DNA of 64,000 nucleotides from CBIFWW01 sp966186435 (GCA_966186435.1 CBIFWW010000001.1:1-64000); one strand, 5' to 3'; numbered from the stretch's first letter, positions 49,299-58,479 are shown. Notes: generated by a model not told the origin, from the sequence alone. Numbers and translations are program-made.

Positions 49299-50539
49299 GT
49301 AATCGTTGGTGTAATGGAAACCACATTGAATTGCTGGAAAATGGCGATGAATACTACCCTGCCCTGTTTAAAGCCATTAGCGACGCCGAAAGCAAAGTGC
49401 TGTTAGAGACGTTTATCTGGTTCGATGATGACGTGGGCCAACGCCTGCATGAAGTTTTGCTCGCTGCTGCTCATCGTGGGGTGCGGGTTGAAGTGCTCTT
49501 AGATGGCTATGGTTCCCCAGATCTTAGTGAAGCTTTTGTCGGCAGCCTGACGCAAGCCGGGGTGCTGTTCCGCTATTACGACCCGCGCCCCAAACTCATG
49601 GGTATGCGCACCAACCTGTTCCGCCGCATGCACCGTAAAATCGTGGTGGTGGATGGGGAAATCGCCTTTGTCGGCGGGATCAACTATTCTGCGGAACATG
49701 TCACCAGTTATGGCCCCGAGGCCAAACAGGATTATGCGGTACGGGTCACAGGGCCGGTGGTTCAGGATATTTACCACTTTGTTCTGGCAAACTTGCCAGG
49801 CCATGAGCAGGCCCGGCGCTGGTGGCAGCGCCGCCGCTATAAAGCGTTAGATATGCCTGAGACGGGAGATGCCCAGGCACTGTTCGTTTGGCGCGATAAC
49901 GACCGCCACCGGGATGACATTGAACGCTATTACATGCGGATGCTCACCAAAGCCCGGCGCCGGGTTATCATTGCCAATGCCTATGTCTTCCCCGGCTATA
50001 GGCTATTGCACGCCATGCGTAGCGCTGCCCGGCGCGGGGTCCGGGTTCAGTTAATTGTTCAAGGGGAGCCGGATATTCCGCTGGTGAAAGTTGGCGCCCG
50101 CCTGCTTTACAACTACCTTGCCCAGGGTGGCGTAGAAATTTACGAATATAAACGCCGCCCGCTGCATGGCAAAGTGGCCGTCATGGACGACCACTGGGCC
50201 ACCGTTGGCTCCAGTAATCTTGACCCACTGAGTCTGTCACTCAATCTGGAAGCCAACCTGATTATCTACGATCGTCAGTTCAACCAGACCTTAAGCGATA
50301 ACCTGACGGGTCTGATGAAAGCGGACTCGGTAAAGGTGGATAAATCAATGCTACCCCGGCGTAACTGGCTAAATCTGGGTATCGGGGTAATCACCTTCCA
50401 CTTCCTGCGCCACTTCCCGGCGATGGTGGGCTGGCTTCCGGCCCATACCCCACGTCTTTCACTGGTGGAACCACCGGTTCAACCGGAGATGGAAACCCAG
50501 GATCAGACCGGCCCTGAAAAATCTGAGGCTAATTCCTGA
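49295..50539 (+). CDS. clsB: cardiolipin synthase B
   Basis: 414 residues from GTG 49295, overlapping the ybhP TGA. Phospholipase-D superfamily with two HKD motifs: HRKIVVVDGEIAFVGG near residue 113 and HGKVAVMDDHWATVGSSNLDP near residue 290. Makes cardiolipin, and in E. coli also phosphatidylglycerol, at the inner membrane. A proline-rich tail ends it. Its TGA shares a base with the ATG of ybhN; ybhP-clsB-ybhN is one operon as in E. coli. Confidence 0.96.
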   Translation: MSNRWCNGNHIELLENGDEYYPALFKAISDAESKVLLETFIWFDDDVGQRLHEVLLAAAHRGVRVEVLLDGYGSPDLSEAFVGSLTQAGVLFRYYDPRPKLMGMRTNLFRRMHRKIVVVDGEIAFVGGINYSAEHVTSYGPEAKQDYAVRVTGPVVQDIYHFVLANLPGHEQARRWWQRRRYKALDMPETGDAQALFVWRDNDRHRDDIERYYMRMLTKARRRVIIANAYVFPGYRLLHAMRSAARRGVRVQLIVQGEPDIPLVKVGARLLYNYLAQGGVEIYEYKRRPLHGKVAVMDDHWATVGSSNLDPLSLSLNLEANLIIYDRQFNQTLSDNLTGLMKADSVKVDKSMLPRRNWLNLGIGVITFHFLRHFPAMVGWLPAHTPRLSLVEPPVQPEMETQDQTGPEKSEANS

Positions 50540-51513
50540 TGGCCCATCAACGCTGGAAGCTGGCAAAGCGGGTGCTGACCGGGCTGTTCCTGGTGGCGGT
50601 GATCGTACTGCTGGTGTTTTATGCAGCTAAGATTGACTGGCCAGAGGTGTGGCAGGCCATCAGTCATGTTGACCCCTGGCGCCTGGCGGCCGCCCTGGCT
50701 TTAGTGGTGCTGAGCTACCTGATTTATGGCTGCTATGATTTGCTGGCCCGGTTATGGTGCCGCCACCGGCTGCGTAAGCGCCAGGTGATGATGGTTTCTT
50801 TTGTGTGTTACGCCTTTAACCTGACGCTAAGTACTTGGGTGGGCGGCATCGGGATGCGCTACCGGCTTTACTCCCGGCTCGGCCTGCCGGGGGCCACCAT
50901 CACCCGCATCTTCTCCATGAGCATCGCCACCAACTGGCTGGGCTACATCCTGACTGGCGGGATGTTGTTTGTTTCCGGGCTGGTTACCCTGCCGCCCCAC
51001 TGGTATATCACCGGTACCAGCCTGCGCATCCTCGGCGGTGTATTGCTGGCGGTGATCATGGTTTATCTGTGGGCCTGTGCCTTTGCCAAACGCCGTCACG
51101 TCACGGTGCGGGGGCAAAAGTTAATCCTGCCCTCCTGGCGTTTCGCCCTGGTGCAAATGGCGATTTCCAGCCTTAACTGGTGCACCATGGGGGCCACCAT
51201 CTGGCTATTGATGGGGATGAAAGTAGATTTCCTATTTATTCTCGGCACTCTGCTGGTAAGCAGTATCGCCGGGGTGATTGTCCATATCCCGGCGGGGATT
51301 GGGGTAACGGAAGCCGTATTTGTGGCGCTGCTGCGCGGTGGGCCATTAAGTAACGGAGCGATTATTGCCGCCCTGCTGATTTGGCGGGCGCTCTACTTCT
51401 TCTTACCGCTGCTGATCGCCACGGTGGTCTGGCTGTGGCTGGAAAGCCGGGCCAAACATCTGCGGGAGAAAAACCAGTCCCTACCCGCAAACGGGGCTGA
51501 ACAAGTTAAATAA
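50539..51513 (+). CDS. ybhN: YbhN, lysylphosphatidylglycerol-synthase-like membrane protein
   Basis: 324 residues. Seven to eight membrane helices; STWVGGIGMRYRLYSRLGLPGATITRIFSM and SIAGVIVHIPAGIGVTEAVFVALL are the conserved stretches of the LPG synthase membrane-domain family (UPF0104). Lacks the catalytic aminoacyl-transfer domain of MprF. Coupled to clsB by TGATG, suggesting a role in anionic phospholipid handling. Confidence 0.93.
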   Translation: MAHQRWKLAKRVLTGLFLVAVIVLLVFYAAKIDWPEVWQAISHVDPWRLAAALALVVLSYLIYGCYDLLARLWCRHRLRKRQVMMVSFVCYAFNLTLSTWVGGIGMRYRLYSRLGLPGATITRIFSMSIATNWLGYILTGGMLFVSGLVTLPPHWYITGTSLRILGGVLLAVIMVYLWACAFAKRRHVTVRGQKLILPSWRFALVQMAISSLNWCTMGATIWLLMGMKVDFLFILGTLLVSSIAGVIVHIPAGIGVTEAVFVALLRGGPLSNGAIIAALLIWRALYFFLPLLIATVVWLWLESRAKHLREKNQSLPANGAEQVK

Positions 51514-51515
51514 TT

Positions 51516-51537
51516 AAGGCGCCGGTAGGCGCCTTTT
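51516..51537. terminator. terminator between ybhN and ybhL
   Basis: AAGGCGCC, loop GGTA, GGCGCCTTTT; stem directly after the ybhN stop and 7 bases from the convergent ybhL stop. The T-run is short. Confidence 0.8.
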
Positions 51538-51543
51538 GACTGT

Positions 51544-52254
51544 TTAGCGGCGGTTGCCAAAGATGCGTAGCAGCATCAAGAACAGGTTGATGAAATCCAG
51601 GTATAAAGTGAGGGCGCCGAGGATCGAGTATTTGCGCAGCTGGTCTTTATCACTTACATCGATTTGCTCACCGATGTTTTTCAGCTTCTGGGTGTCGTAG
51701 GCAGTCAGGCCGACAAACACCAGCACCCCGATATAAGTCACTGCCCACATTAACGCGGTACTTTTCAGCCAGATATTCACTACAGAAGCCAGGATCAGGC
51801 CAATCAGCGCCATAAACAGCATTGAACCCATACCACTTAGATCACGTTTGGTGGTGTAACCATACAGGCTCATGGCCCCAAACATCCCCCCGGTAACCAC
51901 AAAGGTGCTGGCAATGGAGGAATAGGTATAAACCACAAAAATACTGGCGAAGGTTAGTCCCGTTAGTGCCGAGTACAGCATAAATAGCGAGGTCGCCACC
52001 CCGGCACTGAGTTTATGTACCATGCCGGATAGTACAAATACCAATGCCAGCTGAGCGATAATCAAGCCAAAGAAAGTAATTTTGCTGGAGAAGACAAACA
52101 TCATCACCGCCGGGGTGTTGGCGGCATACCAGGCAATGACAGCGGTGAGTAATAGCCCGCAGGTCATCCACCCATAAACTTGGGCCATATAAGTCTGCAA
52201 ACCGCCACGGGCTTGCTGGATGATGGTCCCATTAGAACGTGGAAATCTATCCAT
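51544..52254 (-). CDS. ybhL: Bax inhibitor-1 family protein YbhL
   Basis: 236 residues with seven hydrophobic segments (first YGWMTCGLLLTAVIAWYAAN). The BI-1 motifs GLTFASIFVVYTYSSIASTFVVTGGMFGAMSLYGYTT and VGLTAYDTQKLK are present, the C-terminal aspartate pair included. Inner-membrane protein of the putative calcium-leak family; function in bacteria is unclear. Starts 92 bases after moaE on the same strand, with a strong hairpin in the gap. Confidence 0.93.
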   Translation of the reverse strand: MDRFPRSNGTIIQQARGGLQTYMAQVYGWMTCGLLLTAVIAWYAANTPAVMMFVFSSKITFFGLIIAQLALVFVLSGMVHKLSAGVATSLFMLYSALTGLTFASIFVVYTYSSIASTFVVTGGMFGAMSLYGYTTKRDLSGMGSMLFMALIGLILASVVNIWLKSTALMWAVTYIGVLVFVGLTAYDTQKLKNIGEQIDVSDKDQLRKYSILGALTLYLDFINLFLMLLRIFGNRR

Positions 52255-52291
52255 GATACTGCCTCTTGTCGAAAGGCCGGGAGTGGCCGGC

Positions 52292-52318
52292 TACCAGGGG
52301 TGAACCCCACCCCTGGTA
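52292..52318 (-). other. strong hairpin between moaE and ybhL
   Basis: TACCAGGGGTG, loop AACCC, CACCCCTGGTA: 11-bp perfect stem, without T-run on either strand. It may end or slow moa transcripts or protect the 5' end of ybhL mRNA. Confidence 0.6.
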
Positions 52319-52346
52319 AGCCTAACACAAGTTTTTCAATAAGGAG

Positions 52347-52802
52347 TTACCAGCGGGTGGCGGCCTGTTTATCGCTGTCGCGGGCCTCCACCCAACGATC
52401 CCCTTCCGCCGTGGCTTCACGCTTCCAGAATGGGGCGCGGGTTTTCAGATAATCCATCATAAACTCAGCGGCTTCAAAGGCCTGACTGCGGTGAGCGCCG
52501 GTCACCCCGACAAAGACAATTTCATCCCCAGGCCACAGTTCACCAATCCGGTGGATCAATGAAACCCGTTGCAGCGGCCAACGATTGCGGGCCTCCGCCA
52601 CGATCTCTTCCAGAGCTTTTTCCGTCATCCCCGGATAGTGCTCCAGGGTCAGAGCGCTAACACTATCGCCAAGATTATGGTTACGAACTTTACCGGTGAA
52701 GGTCACCACCGCGCCGTCGTCGTCGCACTGAGCCAACCACTGGTACTCATCGCCAACGCTGAAATTTTCGTGGCCGACGCGGATCCGGGTGTTGTTATCC
52801 AT
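52347..52802 (-). CDS. moaE: molybdopterin synthase catalytic subunit MoaE
   Basis: 151 residues from ATG 52802, four bases after moaD ends. Stretches GAVVTFTGKVRNHNLGDSV, LEHYPGMTEKALEEIV, HRIGELWPGDEIVFVGVTGAHR, and the catalytic Lys region TRAPFWKRE near residue 120. With thiocarboxylated MoaD it places the dithiolene sulfurs on cPMP. Confidence 0.97.
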   Translation of the reverse strand: MDNNTRIRVGHENFSVGDEYQWLAQCDDDGAVVTFTGKVRNHNLGDSVSALTLEHYPGMTEKALEEIVAEARNRWPLQRVSLIHRIGELWPGDEIVFVGVTGAHRSQAFEAAEFMMDYLKTRAPFWKREATAEGDRWVEARDSDKQAATRW

Positions 52803-52806
52803 GTCA

Positions 52807-53055
52807 TTATCCCCCGGTAACCGGTGGGAAGAAGGCGACTTCATCCCCGGGTTGTACTGGGTGATCGAAGGCCACCAGGGACTGGTTCACCGCCGCCAGC
52901 AGCTTACCGGCTTCCAGGGCCAGTTCCCAACGGCCACCCTGTTGGGCCAGATGCTGGCGCAGGGCTTCTACATTGTCGGCTACATTGTCTTCCAGCTGTA
53001 GGATGTCGCAGCCCACCAGCTCACGGACTTGAGCGAAAAATAAAACCTTAATCAT
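52807..53055 (-). CDS. moaD: molybdopterin synthase sulfur carrier MoaD
   Basis: 82 residues from ATG 53055 (MIKVLFFAQVRELVG). Ubiquitin-like fold, ending FPPVTGG; the terminal Gly-Gly is adenylated by MoeB (3453-4199) and thiolated. Start overlaps the moaC stop by 8 bases. Confidence 0.97.
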   Translation of the reverse strand: MIKVLFFAQVRELVGCDILQLEDNVADNVEALRQHLAQQGGRWELALEAGKLLAAVNQSLVAFDHPVQPGDEVAFFPPVTGG

Positions 53056-53533
53056 GGGTATCCACCTTGAAATCGCCGGATTTGCCGCCGCTTTTCGCCA
53101 ACAGGCGAACCGGGCCAATCACCATGTCTTTTTGCACCGCTTTGCACATGTCGTAGATGGTCAACGCCGCCACGGAAGCGGCAGTCAGGGCTTCCATTTC
53201 AACCCCGGTTTTACCGGTCAAACGGCAGACGGATTCAATGCGTACCCGATTATGTTCGGTTTCCGCTTCCAGCTGTACTTCTACTTTACTCAGCAGCAGC
53301 GGGTGGCACAGCGGAATGAGTTCCCAGGTGCGCTTGGCGGCCTGGATCCCGGCGATACGGGCGGTGGCGAAAACGTCACCTTTATGATGGCTGCCTTCAA
53401 CAATCATCGCCAGGGTCTGCGGGTGCATGGTGACAAAGGCTTCGGCACGGGCTTCACGCACGGTTTCTGCTTTGGCGGAAACATCCACCATGTGCGCCTC
53501 ACCGGCGGCATTAATATGGGTTAGTTGCGGCAT
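53048..53533 (-). CDS. moaC: cyclic pyranopterin monophosphate synthase MoaC
   Basis: 161 residues, E. coli length. Converts the MoaA product to cPMP. Motifs HINAAGEAHMVDVSAKAET, ELIPLCHPLLLSKVEV with the conserved His-Pro, TGVEMEALTAASVAALTIYDMCKAV, and the catalytic Lys near the MVIGPVRLLAKSGGKSG end. Second to last in moaABCDE order after moaB. Confidence 0.97.
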   Translation of the reverse strand: MPQLTHINAAGEAHMVDVSAKAETVREARAEAFVTMHPQTLAMIVEGSHHKGDVFATARIAGIQAAKRTWELIPLCHPLLLSKVEVQLEAETEHNRVRIESVCRLTGKTGVEMEALTAASVAALTIYDMCKAVQKDMVIGPVRLLAKSGGKSGDFKVDTHD

Positions 53534-53539
53534 GGTGGC

Positions 53540-54052
53540 TTATTTCTTGATATGAGGGTGGAAGTTACACGGACGGGTGCGGGCATCCAACTGGGGCGCA
53601 ATAATGTTATCCCAGGCGGTGCGGCAGGCCTTAGTGGACCCCGGCATGGCAAAAATCAGGGTGCCATTCGCCATCCCGGCAATGGCCCGGGACTGGAGGG
53701 TTGAGGTTCCGATCTCTTCGAAAGAGAGCATGCGGAACACTTCACCAAAGCCTTCGATTTCACGGTCAAATAACGGGGCCAGCGCTTCCGGGGCCTGGTC
53801 ACCGTCGGTAAAACCGGTGCCGCCGTTAATCAAAATCACCTGCACATCTTCATCGGCGATCCAGTGGGAGACTTTGGCGCGGATGGCATAGCGGTTTTCT
53901 TTGACGATGGCGCTGGTGGCAATGTGGTGCCCGGCCTCTTTGGCGCTTTCACGCAGATAATCACCGGAGGTGTCGTCCTCCGCTGTGCGGCGGCTGGAAA
54001 TAGTCAATACGGCGACCTGCAGTGGGGAAAACGCTGCACTGGCTTGGCTCAT
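53540..54052 (-). CDS. moaB: MoaB, molybdopterin adenylyltransferase-like protein
   Basis: 170 residues. MogA/MoaB fold: AVLTISSRRTAEDDTSGDYLRESAKEAGH, LINGGTGFTDGDQAPEAL (molybdopterin-binding TGGTG-type loop), and PGSTKACRTAWDNIIAPQLD. In E. coli MoaB is dispensable because MogA supplies adenylyltransfer. 24 bases after moaA. Confidence 0.95.
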   Translation of the reverse strand: MSQASAAFSPLQVAVLTISSRRTAEDDTSGDYLRESAKEAGHHIATSAIVKENRYAIRAKVSHWIADEDVQVILINGGTGFTDGDQAPEALAPLFDREIEGFGEVFRMLSFEEIGTSTLQSRAIAGMANGTLIFAMPGSTKACRTAWDNIIAPQLDARTRPCNFHPHIKK

Positions 54053-54076
54053 GATGTCACTCCTTTTACGCCGGCG

Positions 54077-55066
54077 TTAGCCGCCGATATAAGACAGATT
54101 TTGTGTGCTACCCGTGTTCCCGTCTAACAGGAAGTGGGTTTGCTTTTTCTGGGCAAGGGCGGAGGCAATGCGGGCCTCTAACGCCTGTTGTTGATTATCG
54201 TCCGCCAGCAAATCTCTAAGGGTGATCCCCCCCTCGCCAAACAGGCACAGGTGGAGGTTACCCACCGCAGAAACCCGCAGACGGTTGCAGCTGGCGCAGA
54301 AGTCTTTTTCATAGGGCATAATTAGCCCAATCTGGCCGGCGTAATCCGGATGGCAGAACACCTGGGCCGGGCCATCGCTGCGGCTACGGATTTGATGGAT
54401 CCAGCCCCGGGCCAGGAGCTGTTCGCGGATGACGCTGCCGGAGACATGGTGTTTGCGGAACAAGTCGCCGCCGTCGCCGGTTTCCATCAGCTCAATAAAA
54501 CGTAACTGAATCGGGCGTGGTTTAATCCAGGCGAGGAAGGTATCCAGTTGGTGCAAGTTAACATCGCGCATCAGCACGGTGTTAACTTTGACCTGCTCAA
54601 AACCGGCGGCAAAGGCGGCGTCGATACCGTCCATTACCTGGCGGAATTTATCCTGACCGGTGATGGCCTGGAATTGGCGGGCATCAAGGCTATCCACACT
54701 CACATTGAGGGCCGTCAGCCCGGCATCACGCCAGGTCTGGACATCCCGCGCCAGGCGATACCCATTGGTGGTCACCGCAATATGGCGGATAGACTGGTTT
54801 TCACGTACCGCAGCGATGAGGTCGGTAAAGTCACGACGTAAAGAGGGTTCGCCACCGGTAAGACGGATTTTTTCTGTGCCCAGGCTGGCAAAGGCGCGGG
54901 TGATGCGACGCACTTCATCGATGGAGAGGAAGCTCTTATTGGCGACGCCATGGGGTTTGTAACCGTCAGGCAGGCAATAAGTACAACGAAAGTTGCATAC
55001 GTCGGTCACGGACAGGCGTAAGTAATAGAACTTGCGCTCAAATGCATCGGTAAGTTGGGTAACCAT
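54077..55066 (-). CDS. moaA: GTP 3',8-cyclase MoaA (radical SAM)
   Basis: 329 residues from ATG 55066; in-frame codons upstream to 55099 lie in the riboswitch. Radical-SAM cluster CNFRCTYC near residue 24, second iron-sulfur cluster CASCNRLRV...LHLC, GTP-binding LTGGEPSLRRDF, and the C-terminal Gly-Gly needed for activity (YIGG). Catalyses the first step from GTP to Moco. The leader carries a Moco riboswitch and a ModE-like site upstream. Confidence 0.97.
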   Translation of the reverse strand: MVTQLTDAFERKFYYLRLSVTDVCNFRCTYCLPDGYKPHGVANKSFLSIDEVRRITRAFASLGTEKIRLTGGEPSLRRDFTDLIAAVRENQSIRHIAVTTNGYRLARDVQTWRDAGLTALNVSVDSLDARQFQAITGQDKFRQVMDGIDAAFAAGFEQVKVNTVLMRDVNLHQLDTFLAWIKPRPIQLRFIELMETGDGGDLFRKHHVSGSVIREQLLARGWIHQIRSRSDGPAQVFCHPDYAGQIGLIMPYEKDFCASCNRLRVSAVGNLHLCLFGEGGITLRDLLADDNQQQALEARIASALAQKKQTHFLLDGNTGSTQNLSYIGG

Positions 55067-55069
55067 ATA

Positions 55070-55178
55070 CACCTTTCCAAATACGGGAGATGCAGTCATT
55101 TCTTACTGCACCCTGGCACCTCATGGGTGCGGCCCGGGCACCTTATCTTACGACTTAGGCGCAGGGGCTAGAGTGTGT
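55070..55178 (-). ncRNA. Moco riboswitch in the moaA leader
   Basis: On the minus strand the leader begins ACACTCTAGCCCCTGCGCC and ends AAATGACTGCATCTCCCG followed by GGAAAGGTG just before ATG. These conserved blocks match remembered E. coli moaA leader sequence and the Moco RNA motif, with complementary GGTGC/GCACC segments between them. It is expected to shut off moaA translation when cofactor is plentiful; the ribosome site is within its 3' end. Confidence 0.85.
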
Positions 55179-55240
55179 GTTTCACAGGAAACTGGTTCAG
55201 GAATAGTAGCTTTCCTGACATTCTTTCGCCAGAATAACCA

Positions 55241-55264
55241 CGCTATATAAAGTTATATATATCG
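55241..55264. promoter_or_regulatory. ModE-like operator upstream of moaA
   Basis: CGCTATATA (55241-55249), six bases AAGTTA, TATATATCG (55256-55264) fits the ModE pattern CG-N-TATATA-N6-TATATA-N-CG. The site lies within a larger dyad with 11-bp arms (55232-55242 and 55263-55273). In E. coli ModE-molybdate activates moaA. The 336-bp gap to the divergent ybhK also contains the ybhK promoter. Confidence 0.75.
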
Positions 55265-55402
55265 TGGTTATTCAGTATTTTAGCTACAGGGTACGCATTT
55301 ATCGCGTTTATGCTTTGATTTACATCATTAACTGCCGGGCAACCATCGTGTTCCCACTAAAATTACGCTAACGTTAGGCAACAATATTGATAAGGAAAAT
55401 CC

Positions 55403-56311
55403 ATGCGCAACCGAACTCTCTCAGACCTGGATCGGGTGGTTGCCCTCGGCGGCGGTCACGGTCTGGGGCGGGTCATGTCCTCCCTGGCATTTCTCGGCCC
55501 TCGTCTGACCGGCATTGTTACCACCACCGACAACGGCGGCTCCACCGGCCGGATCCGTCGGGCCGAAGGCGGGATAGCCTGGGGGGATATGCGCAATTGC
55601 CTGAATCAGCTGATCACCGAGCCAAGCGTGGCATCCTCAATGTTTGAATACCGTTTTGGCGGCAATGGCGAGCTTTCTGGTCATAACCTCGGGAATTTAA
55701 TGCTTAAGGCCCTCGACCACCTGAGCGTGCGCCCGCTGGAGGCCATCAACTTAATCAGAAATCTGCTCAAGGTTGATGCCTCGCTAATACCTATGTCCGA
55801 ACAGCCAGTGGATTTAATGGCGATAGACCACGAAGGCCACCCGGTGTACGGCGAGGTAAATATTGATCAGCTCTCCCTGCCCCCATCGGAGATGATGCTC
55901 TCCCCCCATGTACCGGCCACCAAAGAAGCCGTCACCGCCATTGCCGAGGCCGATTTGATTTTGATTGGCCCCGGCAGTTTCTATACCAGCCTGATCCCGC
56001 TACTGTTGGTGGACGATCTGGCCCAGGCATTGCGCCGTACCCCGGCCCCGATGGTGTACATCGGTAACCTGGGTAAAGAGCTGAGCGTGGCGGCCGCCAG
56101 CCTGACCTTAGAGCATAAGCTGGCTTATATGGAGCAACTGGTGGGTAAACCAGTGGTGGATGCGGTGGTGGTAGGCCCCCATGTGGATACCAGCGGCTTG
56201 GGCGATTGTTTGGTAATTAAAGAACCGCTGGAAGCCGAAGATATCCCTTATCGCCACGACCGCCATTTGCTGCGGGCGGCGCTGGAACATGCGGTACAGG
56301 CGCTGGGATAA
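55403..56311 (+). CDS. ybhK: YbhK, YvcK/CofD-like family protein
   Basis: 302 residues, E. coli length. CofD/YvcK Rossmann fold: VVALGGGHGLGRVMSSLAFLG, TTDNGGSTGRIRR, DMRNCLNQLI, and LIGPGSFYTSLIPLLLV. B. subtilis YvcK binds UDP-sugars and supports cell shape on gluconeogenic carbon; an equivalent role here is inference. AAGGAAAATCC precedes the ATG. Ends at the shared terminator with uvrB. Confidence 0.93.
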   Translation: MRNRTLSDLDRVVALGGGHGLGRVMSSLAFLGPRLTGIVTTTDNGGSTGRIRRAEGGIAWGDMRNCLNQLITEPSVASSMFEYRFGGNGELSGHNLGNLMLKALDHLSVRPLEAINLIRNLLKVDASLIPMSEQPVDLMAIDHEGHPVYGEVNIDQLSLPPSEMMLSPHVPATKEAVTAIAEADLILIGPGSFYTSLIPLLLVDDLAQALRRTPAPMVYIGNLGKELSVAAASLTLEHKLAYMEQLVGKPVVDAVVVGPHVDTSGLGDCLVIKEPLEAEDIPYRHDRHLLRAALEHAVQALG

Positions 56312-56321
56312 ATTAGTCGCA

Positions 56322-56366
56322 ATCAAAAAGCCCCCAATGCAGTTAAAGCAGCGGGGGCTTTTTGAT
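56322..56366. terminator. bidirectional terminator between ybhK and uvrB
   Basis: ATCAAAAAGCCCCC (56322-56335) and GGGGGCTTTTTGAT (56353-56366): 14-bp perfect arms with A/T runs for both convergent genes. Confidence 0.93.
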
Positions 56367-56377
56367 ATTTCGGCCGG

Positions 56378-58390
56378 TCAGGAAGTGGCGATAAACAATT
56401 CACGCAACTGCTGCAATTGATCGCGCAGTTGGGCCGCTTCCTCGAACTCCAGATTTTGGGCATGCTCCAGCATCTTCCCTTCCAGCTCGTGGATTTTCTG
56501 GCTGAGGGCCTTCGGTGACATATCAATATCGTCTTCCACCACCACCGCTTTGCCACGGCCCCGTTTGGGTTTGGTTTTGGCGATGTTCTGGCCGAGAGCC
56601 AGGATATCCACCACTTTCTTATTCAGCCCCTGCGGCACAATGCCGTGCTCAAGGTTATATTGATGCTGTTTCTCACGGCGGCGCTCGGTTTCACTAATGG
56701 CTTTCGCCATCGATGGGGTGATTTTATCCCCGTACAGAATCGCTTTACCGTTGACGTTACGAGCGGCGCGGCCAATGGTCTGGATCAGGGAGCGCTCGGA
56801 ACGCAGGAAGCCTTCTTTATCGGCATCCAGAATCGCCACCAGCGAGACTTCCGGCATATCCAGCCCTTCTCGCAGCAAGTTGATCCCCACCAGCACGTTA
56901 AACTCGCCGAGGCGTAGGTCACGGATGATCTCCATACGCTCTACGGTATCAATATCTGAGTGCAGGTAGCGCACCTTTTCGCCGTGCTCTTCCAGATATT
57001 CGGTCAGATCTTCCGCCATACGTTTGGTGAGGGTGGTCACTAGCACCCGCTCATTGATTTCAACCCGCTTGCGGATTTCCGATAACAGGTCATCCACCTG
57101 GGTGCCTACCGGGCGCACTTCGATTATCGGATCTAACAGCCCAGTTGGCCGCACCACTTGGTCGACAATTTCCCCAGCGGATTTCTCCAGCTCGTAGTTA
57201 CCGGGGGTGGCGGAAACATAAATAGTTTGCGGGGCCAGCGCCTCAAATTCTTCGAATTTCATTGGGCGGTTATCCAGGGCCGACGGCAGACGAAAACCAT
57301 ACTCCACCAGCGTCTCTTTACGCGCACGGTCACCGCGATACATGCCGCCAATCTGCGGGATGGTGACGTGGGATTCATCCACCACCAGTAGGCCATCGGC
57401 AGGCAAATAGTCAAATAGGGTTGGCGGTGCCTCGCCAGGGCCGCGCCCGGAGAGATAGCGCGAGTAGTTTTCGATACCGGAGCAGTAGCCCAGCTCGTTC
57501 ATCATTTCGAGATCAAACTGAGTACGCTGCGACAGGCGCTGTTCTTCCAGCAGCTTGTTATTCGCCAACAGCACTTTCTTGCGGTCCACCAGCTCGCCTT
57601 TGATATCTTCCATGGCCTGAACAATACGCTCACGTGGGGTCACGTAGTGGGTTTTCGGATACACCGTAAAGCGCTGGATAACCGACTCAATCTGGCCGGT
57701 GAGCGGATCAAACAGTGACAGCCGCTCTACTTCTTCATCAAATAACTCCACCCGCAGTGCGTGGTCGTCAGATTCCGCCGGGAAGATATCAATCACCTCG
57801 CCGCGCACCCGGAAGGTACCGCGTTGGAAGGCCTGATCGTTGCGGGTGTACTGCAACTCCGCCAGGCGGCGCAAAATGGCGCGCTGATCGATGATCATCC
57901 CCTGGGTGAGGTGCAGCATCATTTTAAGGTACAGATCAGGATCACCCAGGCCATAGATAGCAGATACCGAGGCCACCACTACCACGTCCCGGCGTTCCAG
58001 CAAGGCTTTGGTGGCCGACAGACGCATCTGTTCGATATGTTCGTTTATTGAGGCGTCTTTTTCGATAAAGGTGTCGGAGCTGGGTACATAAGCCTCGGGC
58101 TGGTAATAGTCATAATAAGAGACAAAGTATTCCACGGCATTATCCGGGAAGAACTCTTTCATCTCGCCATATAGCTGGGCTGCCAGAGTTTTGTTCGGTG
58201 CCAGTACCATCGTGGGCCGCTGTAGATCGGCAATCACATTGGCAATGGTAAACGTCTTACCGGAGCCGGTCACCCCGAGTAAAGTTTGGTGGGCCAGGCC
58301 ATCTTCCAAACCTTCTTTCAGACGCCGGATAGCATCAGGCTGGTCGCCGGACGGTTTGAACGCAGAATGCAGGGAAAGCGCTTTACTCAT
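56378..58390 (-). CDS. uvrB: excinuclease ABC subunit B
   Basis: 670 residues from ATG 58390 (MSKALSLHSAFKPSGDQPDAI). Helicase-like damage-verification subunit of nucleotide excision repair. Walker A LLGVTGSGKTFTIANV, beta-hairpin YYDYYQPEAY, LVVDESHVTIPQ, YVSATPGNYE, LLREGLDMPEVSLVAILDADKEGF, QTIGRAARN, and the C-terminal UVR coiled coil EGKMLEHAQNLEFEEAAQLRDQL that binds UvrC. LexA box 70 bases upstream. Confidence 0.98.
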   Translation of the reverse strand: MSKALSLHSAFKPSGDQPDAIRRLKEGLEDGLAHQTLLGVTGSGKTFTIANVIADLQRPTMVLAPNKTLAAQLYGEMKEFFPDNAVEYFVSYYDYYQPEAYVPSSDTFIEKDASINEHIEQMRLSATKALLERRDVVVVASVSAIYGLGDPDLYLKMMLHLTQGMIIDQRAILRRLAELQYTRNDQAFQRGTFRVRGEVIDIFPAESDDHALRVELFDEEVERLSLFDPLTGQIESVIQRFTVYPKTHYVTPRERIVQAMEDIKGELVDRKKVLLANNKLLEEQRLSQRTQFDLEMMNELGYCSGIENYSRYLSGRGPGEAPPTLFDYLPADGLLVVDESHVTIPQIGGMYRGDRARKETLVEYGFRLPSALDNRPMKFEEFEALAPQTIYVSATPGNYELEKSAGEIVDQVVRPTGLLDPIIEVRPVGTQVDDLLSEIRKRVEINERVLVTTLTKRMAEDLTEYLEEHGEKVRYLHSDIDTVERMEIIRDLRLGEFNVLVGINLLREGLDMPEVSLVAILDADKEGFLRSERSLIQTIGRAARNVNGKAILYGDKITPSMAKAISETERRREKQHQYNLEHGIVPQGLNKKVVDILALGQNIAKTKPKRGRGKAVVVEDDIDMSPKALSQKIHELEGKMLEHAQNLEFEEAAQLRDQLQQLRELFIATS

Positions 58391-58459
58391 GAGGTACCTG
58401 TGGTGATACGCGGACAATCCTTAATCTTACGCTTTAACGTATTTTTTGCCAGCAATTAA

Positions 58460-58479
58460 TACTGGATATCCAACCAGTA
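58460..58479 (-). promoter_or_regulatory. LexA (SOS) box of uvrB
   Basis: TACTGGATATCCAACCAGTA has the ideal CTG-N10-CAG core with TA flanks. Longer flanks CCAGCAATTA / TAATTGCTGG extend the dyad, so the box sits in a larger inverted repeat (about 58449-58487). Confidence 0.85.
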
